Notes: generated by a model not told the origin, from the sequence alone. Counted from the stretch's first letter, positions 9,037-19,804 are shown. The stretch: DNA of 64,000 nt from Citrobacter sp. R56 (GCF_016811995.1 NZ_CP069159.1:1860001-1924000), one strand, 5' to 3'. A program made the numbers and translations.

Positions 9037-9588
9037 ATGACGGTGCAGCAATCTAAAAGACGGCCACTAAGCCGCTACCTCAAAGATTTTAAACACAGCC
9101 AGACGCATTGCGCGCATTGCCACAAACTGCTCGACAGGATCACGCTGGTCCGTCGTGGGCAGATTGTGAACAAAATTGCCATTTCCAGACTGGATTCGCT
9201 GTTTGATGATGCCGCCTGGCAGCAGGAGCAAAAAGAGTGGGTCGCTCTGTGCCGTTTTTGCGGTGATCTGCACTGCAAAGAGCAGAGCGACTTTTTCGAC
9301 ATCATCGGCTTTAAACAATTTTTGTTTGAGCAGACCGAAATGAGTCATGGCACGGTGCGCGAATACGTCGTCCGCCTGCGCCGACTCGGCAATCATCTCA
9401 CGGAACAAAACATTACCCACGATGTGGTGCAGGACGGTTTTCTTGATGAAAGCCTGTCTCCCTGGTTACCCGAAACCAGCACCAATAACTATCGGATCGC
9501 ACTGCGCAAGTATGAACAATACAAAGCGCATGCCGTCCCTGGACAGATGCAGAATTCCTGCTGTTCCGCGACTTCTGATATATATTAA
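9037..9588 (+). CDS. fliZ: Flagellar regulator FliZ
   Basis: A 183-residue DNA-binding regulator, same length as in E. coli. FliZ opposes sigma-S-dependent transcription and so favours motility over curli/biofilm, and in Salmonella also activates virulence genes. The N-terminus has paired cysteines (HCAHCHKLL near residue 24, and CRFCGDLHC near 72), and a core-binding integrase-like helical domain occupies about 85-170. A CCAGGAG ribosome site precedes the ATG. It is co-transcribed with fliA. Confidence 0.95.
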   Translation: MTVQQSKRRPLSRYLKDFKHSQTHCAHCHKLLDRITLVRRGQIVNKIAISRLDSLFDDAAWQQEQKEWVALCRFCGDLHCKEQSDFFDIIGFKQFLFEQTEMSHGTVREYVVRLRRLGNHLTEQNITHDVVQDGFLDESLSPWLPETSTNNYRIALRKYEQYKAHAVPGQMQNSCCSATSDIY

Positions 9589-9675
9589 AAAAGCATAAGA
9601 TGTAGCGGAGTCGTTTTTGTGATTAACGGCAAACCCTCTACACTACCGTGATAAATAACAACTTTCGGGGTAACT

Positions 9676-10476
9676 ATGAAATTAGCACTTCTGGGACGTC
9701 AGGCTCTGATGGGTGTGATGGCTGTTGCACTCGTCGCCGGAATGAGCGTGAAGACTTTTGCAGATGAAGGTCTGTTAAATAAAGTGAAAGAGCGCGGTAC
9801 GCTGCTGGTAGGACTGGAAGGGACATATCCTCCGTTCAGTTTTCAGGGCGATGATGGTAAGTTGACCGGTTTTGAAGTAGAGTTTGCGCAGGAGTTGGCG
9901 AAACATCTGGGGGTTAAAGCTGAGCTGAAACCGACCAAATGGGACGGTATGCTGGCATCGCTGGATTCCAAACGTATTGATGTCGTCATTAATCAGGTGA
10001 CCATCTCCGACGAACGTAAGAAGAAATACGACTTCTCTACCCCGTATACCGTTTCGGGTATCCAGGCGCTGGTGAAAAAAGGCAATGAAGGCAGCATTAA
10101 AACTGCGGCTGACCTGAAAGGTAAGAAAGTGGGTGTGGGTCTGGGAACCAACTACGAAGAGTGGTTGCGCCAGAACGTTGAAGGTGTCGACATCCGCACT
10201 TACGATGATGACCCGACCAAATATCAGGATCTGCGCGTGGGGCGTATCGACGCTATCCTGGTGGATCGCCTGGCGGCGCTGGATCTGGTGAAGAAAACCA
10301 AAGACACGTTGGCGGTGACCGGTGAAGCGTTCTCCCGTCAGGAATCGGGCGTTGCGCTGCGTAAAGGTAACGACGATTTGCTGAAGGCGGTGGATGCGGC
10401 GATTGCCGACATGCAGAAAGATGGCTCGCTGAAAGCGCTGTCTGAAAAATGGTTTGGTGCAGATGTGACGAAATAA
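9676..10476 (+). CDS. tcyJ: Periplasmic cystine-binding protein TcyJ (FliY)
   Basis: A 266-residue solute-binding protein of the polar amino-acid family. A signal peptide runs over residues 1-29 (ends SVKTFA-DEG), followed by the two-lobe SBP_bac_3 fold starting RGTLLVGLEGTYPPFSF. It delivers L-cystine, and also diaminopimelate, to TcyLN. Together with dcyD, tcyL and tcyN it forms the cystine uptake/D-cysteine cluster next to fliAZ; a terminator after tcyJ suggests higher expression of the binding protein than of the permease genes. Confidence 0.96.
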   Translation: MKLALLGRQALMGVMAVALVAGMSVKTFADEGLLNKVKERGTLLVGLEGTYPPFSFQGDDGKLTGFEVEFAQELAKHLGVKAELKPTKWDGMLASLDSKRIDVVINQVTISDERKKKYDFSTPYTVSGIQALVKKGNEGSIKTAADLKGKKVGVGLGTNYEEWLRQNVEGVDIRTYDDDPTKYQDLRVGRIDAILVDRLAALDLVKKTKDTLAVTGEAFSRQESGVALRKGNDDLLKAVDAAIADMQKDGSLKALSEKWFGADVTK

Positions 10477-10491
10477 TCGTCAACAATGCAA

Positions 10492-10521
10492 AAAAAAGGC
10501 GCTTTAACGGGCGCCTTTTTT
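10492..10521 (+). terminator. Terminator between tcyJ and dcyD
   Basis: A-run, GGCGC ... GCGCC stem, then a T-run of six. Partial read-through would allow expression of dcyD-tcyLN. Confidence 0.8.
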
Positions 10522-10549
10522 ATTTCATCCGAATGAACGTGCATAATAA

Positions 10550-11572
<1,023 letters not shown>

Positions 11573-11593
11573 CAACCAGGTCGAAAAACGCGA

Positions 11594-12262
11594 ATGCAAG
11601 AAAGTATCCAACTGGTGATTGATTCTCTGCCGTATCTGCTCAAAGGGGCGGTGTTCACGCTGCAACTGAGTATTGGCGGGATGTTTTTTGGTCTGCTGCT
11701 GGGGTTTATTCTGGCGCTGATGCGCATGTCGCCGCTGTTGCCTGTCCGGTGGCTGGCGCGCTTTTATATCTCTATTTTCCGGGGGACGCCTCTGATCGCC
11801 CAGCTGTTTATGATCTACTACGGTCTGCCGCAGTTTGGTATTGAGCTGGACCCTATCCCGGCGGCGATGATCGGCTTGTCGCTCAATACGGCGGCGTACA
11901 CCTCTGAAACGCTGCGTGCGGCGATCTCCTCCATTGACAAAGGTCAGTGGGAGGCGGCGGCGAGTATCGGCATGACGCCGTGGCAAACGCTGCGCCGCGC
12001 CATCTTACCGCAGGCTGCCCGTGTGGCTTTGCCGCCGCTGAGCAACAGTTTTATCAGCCTGGTGAAAGATACCTCGCTGGCGGCGACGATTCAGGTGCCG
12101 GAACTGTTCCGTCAGGCGCAGTTGATCACCTCGCGTACGCTGGAAGTCTTCACCATGTATCTGGCCGCCTCGTTGATCTACTGGGTGATGGCGACGGTGC
12201 TATCGGCACTGCAGAACTACTTTGAAGACCAGCTTAACCGCCAGGAGAAAGATCCAAAATGA
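11594..12262 (+). CDS. tcyL: L-cystine ABC transporter permease TcyL
   Basis: A 222-residue inner-membrane permease of the HisM/GlnP class (pfam BPD_transp_1), with about five membrane helices. The EAA loop that docks the ATPase is visible as EAAASIGMTPWQTLRRAILPQA at about 118-139. The 3' end overlaps tcyN by four bases (ATGA). It forms the channel for cystine delivered by TcyJ. Confidence 0.95.
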   Translation: MQESIQLVIDSLPYLLKGAVFTLQLSIGGMFFGLLLGFILALMRMSPLLPVRWLARFYISIFRGTPLIAQLFMIYYGLPQFGIELDPIPAAMIGLSLNTAAYTSETLRAAISSIDKGQWEAAASIGMTPWQTLRRAILPQAARVALPPLSNSFISLVKDTSLAATIQVPELFRQAQLITSRTLEVFTMYLAASLIYWVMATVLSALQNYFEDQLNRQEKDPK

Positions 12263-13011
12263 GTGCCATCGAAGTCAAAAACCTGGTGAAAAAATTCCAT
12301 GGGCAGACGGTGCTGCACGGCATCGATCTCGAGGTCAAACCGGGTGAGGTCGTCGCCATTATTGGGCCAAGCGGTTCGGGCAAAACCACCTTACTGCGCA
12401 GCATCAATCTTCTGGAAGTGCCGGAAGCTGGCACGATCAAAGTGGGGGATATCACCATTGATACCGCCCGCTCCTTAAATCAGCAGAAGGGATTGATTCG
12501 CCAGTTGCGTCAACATGTGGGTTTTGTATTCCAGAACTTCAATTTGTTTCCGCACCGTACGGTGGTGGAGAACATCATTGAAGGTCCGGTGATCGTCAAA
12601 GGTGAATCAAAAGCGGAAGCAACGGCCCGTGCGCATGAGCTGCTGGCAAAGGTAGGGCTGACCGGGAAGGAGACCAGCTACCCGCGGCGCTTATCCGGCG
12701 GGCAGCAGCAACGTGTGGCGATCGCGCGTGCGCTGGCCATGCGCCCGGAGGTCATTTTGTTTGATGAACCGACCTCTGCGCTCGATCCTGAGCTGGTGGG
12801 GGAGGTACTCAATACTATCCGCCAGCTGGCACAGGAAAAACGGACCATGGTGATTGTGACGCACGAGATGAGTTTCGCCCGTGATGTGGCTGACCGGGCG
12901 ATATTCATGGATCAGGGACGAATTGTGGAACAGGGTCCTGCAAAATCGTTATTTAGCCATCCGCAGCACCCACGCACTCGCCAGTTTCTTGAGAAGTTTC
13001 TGATGAAATAA
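12259..13011 (+). CDS. tcyN: L-cystine ABC transporter ATP-binding protein TcyN
   Basis: A 250-residue ABC ATPase of the polar amino-acid importer class. Walker A GPSGSGKTT (about 36-44), signature LSGGQQQRVAIARAL, Walker B VILFDEPTSALDP and the switch His in VTHEM are all intact. Translationally coupled to tcyL by an ATGA overlap. Last gene of the dcyD-tcyLN unit. Confidence 0.96.
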   Translation: MSAIEVKNLVKKFHGQTVLHGIDLEVKPGEVVAIIGPSGSGKTTLLRSINLLEVPEAGTIKVGDITIDTARSLNQQKGLIRQLRQHVGFVFQNFNLFPHRTVVENIIEGPVIVKGESKAEATARAHELLAKVGLTGKETSYPRRLSGGQQQRVAIARALAMRPEVILFDEPTSALDPELVGEVLNTIRQLAQEKRTMVIVTHEMSFARDVADRAIFMDQGRIVEQGPAKSLFSHPQHPRTRQFLEKFLMK

Positions 13012-13022
13012 ATGGTCTTGCG

Positions 13023-13058
13023 ATACTCGCCCGAAATAATCCTCTTCTGGGCGAGTAT
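13023..13058 (+). terminator. Terminator-like hairpin after tcyN
   Basis: ATACTCGCCC and GGGCGAGTAT form a perfect 10-bp stem 12 bases past the tcyN stop. The U-tract is weak (ATTTG). Confidence 0.6.
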
Positions 13059-13207
13059 ATTTGAATAAATATGACTCCATCCCGCCTGGTTAATGCATTT
13101 TCACCCTAATAATGATGGGTATATTGAAATAAAGTTCAAGTAATCCTCTTCCTGACCGATATTTTATTCATATAAACTCCATTTATGTGGTAGCGTGTTT
13201 ACTCATT

Positions 13208-13226
13208 TAAAATGATAATCAATCTC
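13208..13226 (+). promoter_or_regulatory. Fur-box-like sequence upstream of sdiA
   Basis: TAAAATGATAATCAATCTC matches the 19-base Fur consensus (GATAATGATAATCATTATC) at 15 positions by eye and lies about 20 bases before the sdiA ATG. It is single and unverified; AT-rich promoter DNA can give such matches. Confidence 0.3.
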
Positions 13227-13245
13227 AGAGGTGGTATCCCCTGAT

Positions 13246-13968
13246 ATGCAGGAAAATGATTTCTTCACCTGGCGACGGAGTATGCTGATACGCTTTCAGG
13301 AAATGGCGACGGCAGAAGATGTTTATCGGGAATTACAGCACCAGACGTGTCAACTGGAGTTCGATTATTACGCATTATGCGTTCGTCATCCGGTCCCGTT
13401 TACACGACCAAAAATCTCTCTTCAAACGACATATCCTCAGGCGTGGATTACCCACTATCAGTCTGAAAACTATTTTGCTATTGATCCGGTGCTGAAACCG
13501 GAAAACTTCAAACAGGGACATTTACCCTGGAATGACGCATTATTCAGTGATACCCAGACACTGTGGGATGCGGCACGCTCCCACGGTTTGCGAAAGGGGA
13601 TCACCCAGTGCTGTATGCTGCCGAATCGTGCGCTGGGGTTCCTTTCCGTCTCACGGTCGAACGTACGCAATGTGCCCTTTGCCTCTGATGAAGTCGAGCT
13701 GAAACTGCAGCTACTGGTGCGTGAGAGCCTCTCCGTGCTTACGCGGCTGGAAAATGACATGGTCACGACGCCGGAGATGCGTTTTAGCAAGCGAGAAAAG
13801 GAAATCTTAAAGTGGACGGCTGAAGGGAAAACGTCGTCTGAAATCGCCATGATCCTGTCGATTTCGGAGAACACCGTCAATTTTCATCAGAAGAATATGC
13901 AAAAGAAGTTTAACGCACCAAACAAGACGCAGATTGCCTGCTATGCTGCGGCTATCGGTTTGATTTAA
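13246..13968 (+). CDS. sdiA: LuxR-family quorum-sensing regulator SdiA
   Basis: A 240-residue LuxR-type receptor for exogenous acyl-homoserine lactones. The N-terminal autoinducer-binding domain (about 20-165) includes the family WxxxY and D-P elements (WITHYQSENYFAIDPVL). The C-terminal LuxR HTH begins SKREKEILKWTAEGKTSSEIA. I chose ATG 13246 (MQENDFFTWRR), which matches the E. coli N-terminus, over the GTG five codons upstream. It has no luxI partner in the window, as expected for an eavesdropping solo receptor. Convergent with yecF. Confidence 0.96.
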   Translation: MQENDFFTWRRSMLIRFQEMATAEDVYRELQHQTCQLEFDYYALCVRHPVPFTRPKISLQTTYPQAWITHYQSENYFAIDPVLKPENFKQGHLPWNDALFSDTQTLWDAARSHGLRKGITQCCMLPNRALGFLSVSRSNVRNVPFASDEVELKLQLLVRESLSVLTRLENDMVTTPEMRFSKREKEILKWTAEGKTSSEIAMILSISENTVNFHQKNMQKKFNAPNKTQIACYAAAIGLI

Positions 13969-13992
13969 ATGTAATTTTTGTGTTCTGGCGCA

Positions 13993-14025
13993 AAACCGGC
14001 CGAAAGCGCTGCTCTCAGCCGGTTT
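13993..14025. terminator. Terminator between sdiA and yecF
   Basis: AAACCGGC ... GCCGGTTT stem between two convergent genes. Confidence 0.65.
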
Positions 14026-14029
14026 CATC

Positions 14030-14254
14030 TTATTGTCGGTAAGCTTGTTTAATTTGCTTAACAGTGTTGGAAAATACCGCTGCTTGTGATTTGTCTTCAA
14101 TCAGCGCGATCTGTTTTTCCATTTTAAGAATCACGCGCCCTGCGTCGGCTTGTCCCACTGCCTGCAGCATCAGCGTTAACATGGCTTTCAGGCAGGTGAC
14201 TTCGTTAGCCAGTTCTTGATTATTCTCGGCAGTGGAAAAATCAGGCGTACTCAT
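14030..14254 (-). CDS. yecF: Small conserved protein YecF (DUF2594)
   Basis: A 74-residue predominantly helical cytoplasmic protein, conserved in Enterobacteriaceae at this exact place between sdiA and uvrY. It has no signal peptide or membrane segment. A short acidic N-terminus is followed by a long amphipathic helix ([19 protein letters not shown], about 16-34). Function is unknown. Confidence 0.9.
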   Translation of the reverse strand: MSTPDFSTAENNQELANEVTCLKAMLTLMLQAVGQADAGRVILKMEKQIALIEDKSQAAVFSNTVKQIKQAYRQ

Positions 14255-14715
14255 TTATTTTCCTCGTTCTGTTACAGTGAAAAAGTGCGATGGCAAATGT
14301 TAAGGCGGCGGAGTATACCATAAGCCGCGCTAAAAATAGCAGTGGTTGTTTTTTCGTCGAAACTTCAGCCTGAGCCATTAAAATAAACAACGTCTTGCAG
14401 TGGATATATTTTCTTCACCCATTGTTTATGACGCGTATTTTACTCGTTAATTATTGTTACAAAGTTGCTTCCTATTTATCATTTAAGCCGAAGGGCGTGA
14501 ATTTTTTGTCACTATTCTGAAACTTCAAGAGAGATATAGTCGATGGGAATGGCTGTTTTACGGGGAAAGTTTCCACATTCCGTACAATCTAATTTCCAAA
14601 AACGAGAACAAAATCTAAGGGGCGGTGTTTTTTGCGTTTCAAAGTTGAGATAAAACCCGCTAATATATGGCCGAGTAACTATCAGTAGCGTTATCCCTAT
14701 TCTGGAGATATTCCT
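14255..14715 (+). other. uvrY upstream region
   Basis: 461 bases without a convincing coding region between the divergent yecF and uvrY. It is AT-rich and should contain promoters for both genes. I could not pick out a confident promoter or a small RNA. Confidence 0.5.
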
Positions 14716-15372
14716 TTGATCAACGTTCTTCTTGTTGATGACCACGAACTGGTGCGCGCAGGGATACGACGCATTCTGGAAGATATAAAGGGCATAAAAG
14801 TCGTCGGCGAAGCATGTTGCGGTGAGGATGCTGTTAAATGGTGTCGCACAAATACCGCTGACGTCGTGTTGATGGACATGAACATGCCCGGAATTGGCGG
14901 TCTTGAAGCGACGCGTAAAATTGCGCGTTCAACGGCTGACATTAAAGTGATCATGTTGACGGTCCATACGGAAAATCCGTTGCCCGCCAAAGTCATGCAG
15001 GCGGGTGCAGCAGGGTATCTGAGTAAAGGTGCGGCTCCGCAGGAAGTGGTGAGTGCGATTCGTTCCGTGTTCTCCGGGCAACGTTATATTGCTTCCGACA
15101 TTGCACAGCAGATGGCCCTTAGCCAGATCGAGCCAGAAAAAACGGAAACCCCGTTTGCCAGTTTGTCTGAACGCGAGTTGCAGATTATGCTGATGATCAC
15201 CAAAGGCCAGAAGGTGAATGAGATCTCAGAACAGCTGAATCTCAGTCCTAAAACGGTGAACAGTTATCGCTATCGGATGTTCAGTAAACTAAACATTCAT
15301 GGTGATGTAGAGCTGACTCACCTGGCAATTCGTCATGGCCTGTGTAATGCGGAGACGTTAACAAGTCAGTGA
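14716..15372 (+). CDS. uvrY: Response regulator UvrY (BarA partner)
   Basis: A 218-residue NarL/FixJ-family response regulator, partner of the sensor kinase BarA, activating csrB/csrC and so relieving CsrA control. The receiver domain (1-120) has the acidic pair DDHE near residue 8 and the phospho-acceptor Asp in [10 protein letters not shown] (about residue 54); the LuxR HTH starts [12 protein letters not shown]. The start is TTG, giving [12 protein letters not shown] exactly as in E. coli. The stop overlaps the uvrC start (GTGA), so uvrY and uvrC are coupled. Confidence 0.97.
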   Translation: MINVLLVDDHELVRAGIRRILEDIKGIKVVGEACCGEDAVKWCRTNTADVVLMDMNMPGIGGLEATRKIARSTADIKVIMLTVHTENPLPAKVMQAGAAGYLSKGAAPQEVVSAIRSVFSGQRYIASDIAQQMALSQIEPEKTETPFASLSERELQIMLMITKGQKVNEISEQLNLSPKTVNSYRYRMFSKLNIHGDVELTHLAIRHGLCNAETLTSQ

Positions 15373-17201
15373 GCCTTCAGTTTGACGCGAAAGCGTTTTT
15401 AAAAACCGTTACCAGCCAGCCCGGCGTTTATCGTATGTATGATGCTGGTGGTACGGTTATTTATGTCGGTAAAGCGAAGGACCTGAAAAAACGGCTTTCC
15501 AGCTATTTCCGCAGCAACCTTGCTTCGCGGAAGACCGAAGCGTTGGTCGCGCAAATTCAGCAAATTGATGTGACGGTCACCCATACGGAAACCGAAGCGT
15601 TACTGCTTGAGCATAACTACATCAAGCTGTATCAGCCCCGCTATAACGTGCTGTTGCGTGACGACAAATCCTATCCCTTTATTTTTCTGAGTGGCGATAC
15701 GCATCCGCGTCTGGCTATGCACCGTGGTGCCAAACATGCCAAAGGCGAGTATTTTGGCCCGTTCCCAAACGGCTATGCCGTGCGTGAAACACTGGCGCTA
15801 CTGCAAAAAATCTTTCCGATTCGTCAGTGTGAAAACAGCGTTTACCGCAACCGCTCGCGCCCCTGTCTGCAATATCAGATTGGACGTTGTCTTGGTCCCT
15901 GCGTGGGGGGGCTGGTCAGCGAGGAAGAATACGCCCAGCAGGTCGAGTATGTCCGTCTGTTTTTATCCGGCAAAGACGATCAGGTTTTGACGCAGTTGAT
16001 CGCGCGGATGGAAAACGCCAGCCGCAATCTGGAATTTGAAGAAGCCGCGCGCATTCGCGATCAAATACAGGCTGTGCGTCGTGTCACCGAAAAACAGTTT
16101 GTGTCGAATACAGGCGACGATCTTGATGTTATCGGGGTAGCTTTCGACGCGGGAATGGCCTGCCTGCACGTGCTCTTTATACGCCAGGGCAAAGTGCTGG
16201 GCAGCCGCAGCTATTTCCCTAAGGTGCCCGGTGGGACCGAAATGGGCGAAGTCGTGGAGACGTTTGTCGGGCAGTTCTATCTGCAAGGCAGTCAGATGCG
16301 AACGCTGCCGGGTGAAATCCTGCTGGATTTTAATCTGAGTGACAAAACGTTGTTGGCGGACTCTCTGTCGGAACTGGCCGGACGTCGGGTCAATGTGCAG
16401 ACGAAACCACGTGGCGATCGCGCAAGGTATCTCAAGCTGGCGCGTACCAATGCCGCGACAGCGCTGACGACGAAACTTTCTCAGCAGTCAACCATTACCC
16501 AGCGTTTGACGGCGCTGGCGACGGTGTTGAAACTACCTACGGTAAAACGCATGGAATGTTTCGATATTAGTCACACCATGGGCGAGCAGACGGTCGCCTC
16601 CTGCGTGGTCTTTGACGCCAACGGACCACTGCGTGCTGAATATCGTCGTTACAACATCACCGGCATTACGCCTGGCGATGATTATGCGGCGATGAATCAG
16701 GTGCTGCGTCGACGTTATGGCAAAGCGATTGAAGAAAGTAAGATCCCGGACGTTATTCTGATAGATGGCGGAAAAGGGCAGCTTGGGCAGGCGAAAGCGG
16801 TCTTTGCTGAACTTGATGTACCCTGGGACAAACAGCATCCATTGCTACTTGGGGTAGCGAAGGGCGCCGATCGTAAGGCGGGTCTGGAAACACTGTTCTT
16901 CGAACCGGAAGGTGAGGGGTTCAGTTTGCCCCCGGATTCTCCGGCGCTACACGTTATCCAGCATATTCGCGATGAGTCTCACGACCATGCGATCGGCGGG
17001 CACCGTAAAAAACGGGCGAAAGTCAAAAACACCAGTACGCTGGAAACCATCGAAGGCGTTGGTCCTAAACGTCGGCAAATGCTGTTGAAATATATGGGTG
17101 GTTTGCAAGGATTACGTAACGCCAGCGTAGAAGAAATTGCAAAAGTGCCGGGTATTTCGCAAGGTCTGGCAGAAAAGATCTTCTACTCGTTGAAACATTG
17201 A
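15369..17201 (+). CDS. uvrC: Excinuclease ABC subunit UvrC
   Basis: A 610-residue nuclease that makes the 3' and 5' incisions in UvrABC nucleotide-excision repair. Domain order: GIY-YIG nuclease at 16-94 ([20 protein letters not shown]), the cysteine-containing segment near 150-175, UVR domain at about 204-239 ([19 protein letters not shown]), the RNase H-like endonuclease ([22 protein letters not shown]) and C-terminal helix-hairpin-helix repeats ([17 protein letters not shown]). GTG start overlapping uvrY, as in E. coli. Confidence 0.98.
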   Translation: MSLQFDAKAFLKTVTSQPGVYRMYDAGGTVIYVGKAKDLKKRLSSYFRSNLASRKTEALVAQIQQIDVTVTHTETEALLLEHNYIKLYQPRYNVLLRDDKSYPFIFLSGDTHPRLAMHRGAKHAKGEYFGPFPNGYAVRETLALLQKIFPIRQCENSVYRNRSRPCLQYQIGRCLGPCVGGLVSEEEYAQQVEYVRLFLSGKDDQVLTQLIARMENASRNLEFEEAARIRDQIQAVRRVTEKQFVSNTGDDLDVIGVAFDAGMACLHVLFIRQGKVLGSRSYFPKVPGGTEMGEVVETFVGQFYLQGSQMRTLPGEILLDFNLSDKTLLADSLSELAGRRVNVQTKPRGDRARYLKLARTNAATALTTKLSQQSTITQRLTALATVLKLPTVKRMECFDISHTMGEQTVASCVVFDANGPLRAEYRRYNITGITPGDDYAAMNQVLRRRYGKAIEESKIPDVILIDGGKGQLGQAKAVFAELDVPWDKQHPLLLGVAKGADRKAGLETLFFEPEGEGFSLPPDSPALHVIQHIRDESHDHAIGGHRKKRAKVKNTSTLETIEGVGPKRRQMLLKYMGGLQGLRNASVEEIAKVPGISQGLAEKIFYSLKH

Positions 17202-17257
17202 GGTCTCTGTAGCAACATAGGGGTAAATTCTCTGACAACAGATAGTTACCCGTCACT

Positions 17258-17806
17258 ATGCAATTTAATATTCCTACATTGCTCACGCTGTTTCGCGTCA
17301 TACTGATTCCCTTCTTTGTACTGGCGTTTTATCTGCCATTCAGTTGGGCACCGTTTGTGTGTGCGCTCATCTTCTGTATTGCAGCCGTAACTGACTGGTT
17401 TGATGGTTATCTGGCGCGTCGCTGGAATCAAAGTACCCGCTTTGGCGCGTTTCTTGACCCGGTGGCAGATAAAGTGCTGGTCGCTATCGCAATGGTCCTG
17501 GTGACAGAACACTACCATAGCTGGTGGGTGACATTACCCGCCGCAACGATGATCGCCCGTGAAATCATTATTTCCGCATTGCGCGAATGGATGGCGGAAC
17601 TCGGTAAACGCAGCAGCGTGGCCGTCTCCTGGATCGGGAAAGTCAAAACAACATCACAAATGGCGGCGCTGGCATGGTTGTTATGGCGTCCAAACATTTG
17701 GGTAGAGTATGCCGGGATCGCGTTATTCTTTGTCGCAGCCATACTGACGCTGTGGTCGATGCTGCAATATTTGAGCGCTGCACGCGGGGATTTGCTTGAT
17801 CAGTGA
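17258..17806 (+). CDS. pgsA: CDP-diacylglycerol-glycerol-3-phosphate phosphatidyltransferase PgsA
   Basis: A 182-residue inner-membrane enzyme making phosphatidylglycerol phosphate, the committed step to phosphatidylglycerol and cardiolipin. The CDP-alcohol phosphotransferase motif is complete: D-x2-D-G-x2-A-R-x8-G-x3-D-x3-D, starting at [10 protein letters not shown] near residue 46. Four or so membrane helices follow. It lies 56 bases after uvrC and precedes the tRNA operon. Confidence 0.97.
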   Translation: MQFNIPTLLTLFRVILIPFFVLAFYLPFSWAPFVCALIFCIAAVTDWFDGYLARRWNQSTRFGAFLDPVADKVLVAIAMVLVTEHYHSWWVTLPAATMIAREIIISALREWMAELGKRSSVAVSWIGKVKTTSQMAALAWLLWRPNIWVEYAGIALFFVAAILTLWSMLQYLSAARGDLLDQ

Positions 17807-17856
17807 TCGTTTCGCCGCAAATTTCAGCAAACGATCGTGAGTGACGAAAAATATCG

Positions 17857-17884
17857 TTGACTCAGTGCGTCAGGTAAGTAGAAT
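17857..17884 (+). promoter_or_regulatory. Promoter of the glyW-cysT-leuZ tRNA operon
   Basis: TTGACT, 16-base spacer, TAGAAT, followed by a GC-containing discriminator (GCAACGC), the arrangement expected for a stable-RNA, stringently controlled promoter. It lies 73 bases upstream of tRNA-Gly. Confidence 0.7.
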
Positions 17885-17957
17885 GCAACGCATCGAACGG
17901 CAGCACAGATTGCCAGACGATAACAAAATCAAGTGATTAACAAAGTTACTTGGTGAT

Positions 17958-18033
<76 letters not shown>

Positions 18034-18085
18034 GTTTAAAGACATCGGCAATTGCGGGTGTCTGGCTGAAAAGCCTGAAGAATTT

Positions 18086-18159
18086 GGCGCGTTAGCAAAG
18101 CGGTTATGTAGCGGATTGCAAATCCGTCTAGTCCGGTTCGACTCCGGAACGCGCCTCCA
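18086..18159 (+). tRNA. cysT: tRNA-Cys(GCA)
   Basis: 74 bases with CCA. The acceptor arms GGCGCGT and ACGCGCC pair, the anticodon loop ATTGCAAAT reads GCA, and the T-arm has GGTTCGACTCC. Confidence 0.97.
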
Positions 18160-18171
18160 CTTTCTTCCCGA

Positions 18172-18258
18172 GCCCGGATGGTGGAATCGGTAGACACAAG
18201 GGATTTAAAATCCCTCGGCGTACGCGCTGTGTGGGTTCAAGTCCCACTCCGGGCACCA
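18172..18258 (+). tRNA. leuZ: tRNA-Leu(TAA)
   Basis: 87 bases with CCA and the long variable arm of class II tRNAs (TCGGCGTACGCGCTGTG). The anticodon loop ATTTAAAAT reads TAA. In many enterobacteria this locus is an insertion hot spot; here 27 kb of accessory DNA follows. Confidence 0.97.
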
Positions 18259-18299
18259 TGGGAAAGACAAGTATAATCAAAGCAATAAGCAGTGTCGTG

Positions 18300-18323
18300 A
18301 AACCACCTACGGGTGGTTTTTTT
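18300..18323 (+). terminator. Terminator of the tRNA operon
   Basis: AAACCACC-TACG-GGTGGTTT followed by a T-run, 42 bases after leuZ. Confidence 0.85.
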
Positions 18324-18438
18324 GTTTTTGTACCTTCCCTTCACCATTGTTTCGCCATTCGACTTCGCCATAAGAATAGGGCCTCAGCGCATGTGTTTTA
18401 ATGTGCATTAATCCACTGGGCTACAATCGGTCCAGGTT

Positions 18439-18648
18439 GTGCAGGGATCTTTTCAAATCCTTAACGTAGTCGTGATGCACATGGAAGAAATAAACAAGCT
18501 CTATTCCAAACTACATAAAATCCAGAACAAATCTGGTCGTGAATTTTTTGAACGCTCAAAACTGATAATGGCTTCAATTTTTACGGTATTGTTTTATGAT
18601 AATTATCCAGTGGCCAAACGATCAACTAAAGCCAACAGTTTGATATAA
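18439..18648 (+). CDS. Doubtful small ORF (69 aa) after leuZ
   Basis: GTG-started frame of 69 codons in an AT-rich stretch; the first ATG is at 18475 (MHMEEINKLYSKLHKIQNK). No good ribosome site precedes either start. The basic helical C-terminal part has no domain I recognise. It may be the remnant of a larger gene at the island edge or non-coding. Confidence 0.2.
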   Translation: MQGSFQILNVVVMHMEEINKLYSKLHKIQNKSGREFFERSKLIMASIFTVLFYDNYPVAKRSTKANSLI

Positions 18649-18703
18649 CTCATATTATGAGCCGAATGTTGCTCATAGCATGCAATTTTAAGGGGATTGT
18701 AAA

Positions 18704-19147
18704 ATGCGAGTTTTAATCGCAGCGGTGGTGTTTATTTGTAGTGTTTTAGTTCCAGCCCATGCGGATGGCTGGTATATCAATAAACGTGGCGAACCCACGG
18801 TCATGTCGGAAGATGGGTACTGGTACATGATACTTTCAAGAACTGTCAAGGGCGATATAAATGCTTACCTTTTGCCCCGTAGCAGAGCTGAATGTCAATC
18901 ATCCGGAAGCACATCCAGCATGTACGTGAATGGGACTAAGTTGCGTTGGTGGCAAAACTGCGATCCAGAAATGGGGATGTACTGGTACGCCTATACACAG
19001 GCAGGAATCAATCACCTCATTGGTGAATTTATCCGCCGTCAAACAGTTACTATTCGGGACGGCAAACTAACAATACTGTTTTCCGCTGCGGGGTTCAATA
19101 GCACAGCGCGTCAGTTCATTGATGATGTTTCTGATCCTGGATTATAA
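18704..19147 (+). CDS. Exported protein of unknown function
   Basis: A 147-residue protein with a clear signal peptide (MRVLIAAVVFICSVLVPAHA, cleavage likely before DGWY). An AAGGGG ribosome site lies 8 bases before the ATG. The mature part is aromatic-rich (several WY pairs, for example DGYWYMIL, MYWYAY) and has two cysteines (AECQSS near 64, WQNCDPE near 87) that could form a disulfide. I do not recognise a family. Base composition is lower in GC than the backbone. It stands alone between leuZ and decayed DNA, so it is probably acquired. Confidence 0.7.
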   Translation: MRVLIAAVVFICSVLVPAHADGWYINKRGEPTVMSEDGYWYMILSRTVKGDINAYLLPRSRAECQSSGSTSSMYVNGTKLRWWQNCDPEMGMYWYAYTQAGINHLIGEFIRRQTVTIRDGKLTILFSAAGFNSTARQFIDDVSDPGL

Positions 19148-19494
19148 GATGGAGTAGACGAGCTTTTGAGCTTAACGTCTTTGGCCATTATTTCAATGGG
19201 GACGTCTCTACTGCCGCAGGTGTTTTGTTTATCTCAAGCAGTAGAAGGTTTGACTGAAAGATTTTTCATCATGAGTAACCTTCTCTGCTAAAACCATTGT
19301 GATTGCTAAATTGGCAAAGTGAGTATGCCGGAAGATCTCAAAATGTGAATGGCTCGATTATGCGGGATACTTACAGTGTCACTTCTAACATAGCGATCTG
19401 TTCCGCTGTATCGGCTTTCCGGTTCGTCTCTGGCCTGATTCAGTCTGCATAGCCCTTGATGAATCTACCCATCTTAGGAATGTATTCGCTCTGG
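19148..19494. other. Decayed non-coding stretch
   Basis: About 350 bases with no intact gene. On the minus strand, short frames interrupted by stops can be read (for example one ending TAEQIAMLEVTL), consistent with pseudogene debris. No identity can be assigned. Confidence 0.4.
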
Positions 19495-19786
19495 TTAATT
19501 GACCATTCGCATTTTCTGGATTAACCGTTTGCGGATGGGCCGATCATCTTCAGCAGCATTATTGAGGTTAACGTTCATCTCACCTTGCACTGAATTCCAA
19601 TGCACGTAGCTTCCAACCCTTCAATTTCGCTGACTTTCCATTTTGCCTTGTGATACTTCTAAACCCACAAACTCAACTGGATTCGTTGGCGTTGATATGT
19701 TTTGCAGAAAGTTTCGCTTCCAGCATTTTAAGGCAAAACGGTAACGCAAAGGCGCTCACAGCACAAAGCAAGATAAGCGTTTTTAT
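19495..19786 (-). pseudogene. Frame-broken small exported protein gene
   Basis: Minus-strand pieces in different frames join into one plausible protein: a signal-peptide-like start IKTLILLCAVSAFALPF (its first codon is ATA, not ATG), then LSAKHINANE, then PVEFVGLEVSQGKMESQRN in another frame, then a C-terminal part with EMNVNLNNAAEDDRPIRK ending at 19495. At least two frameshifts are needed. I do not recognise the family. Confidence 0.5.
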
Positions 19787-19804
19787 TCCGCCGCTGCTAA
19801 ATCC

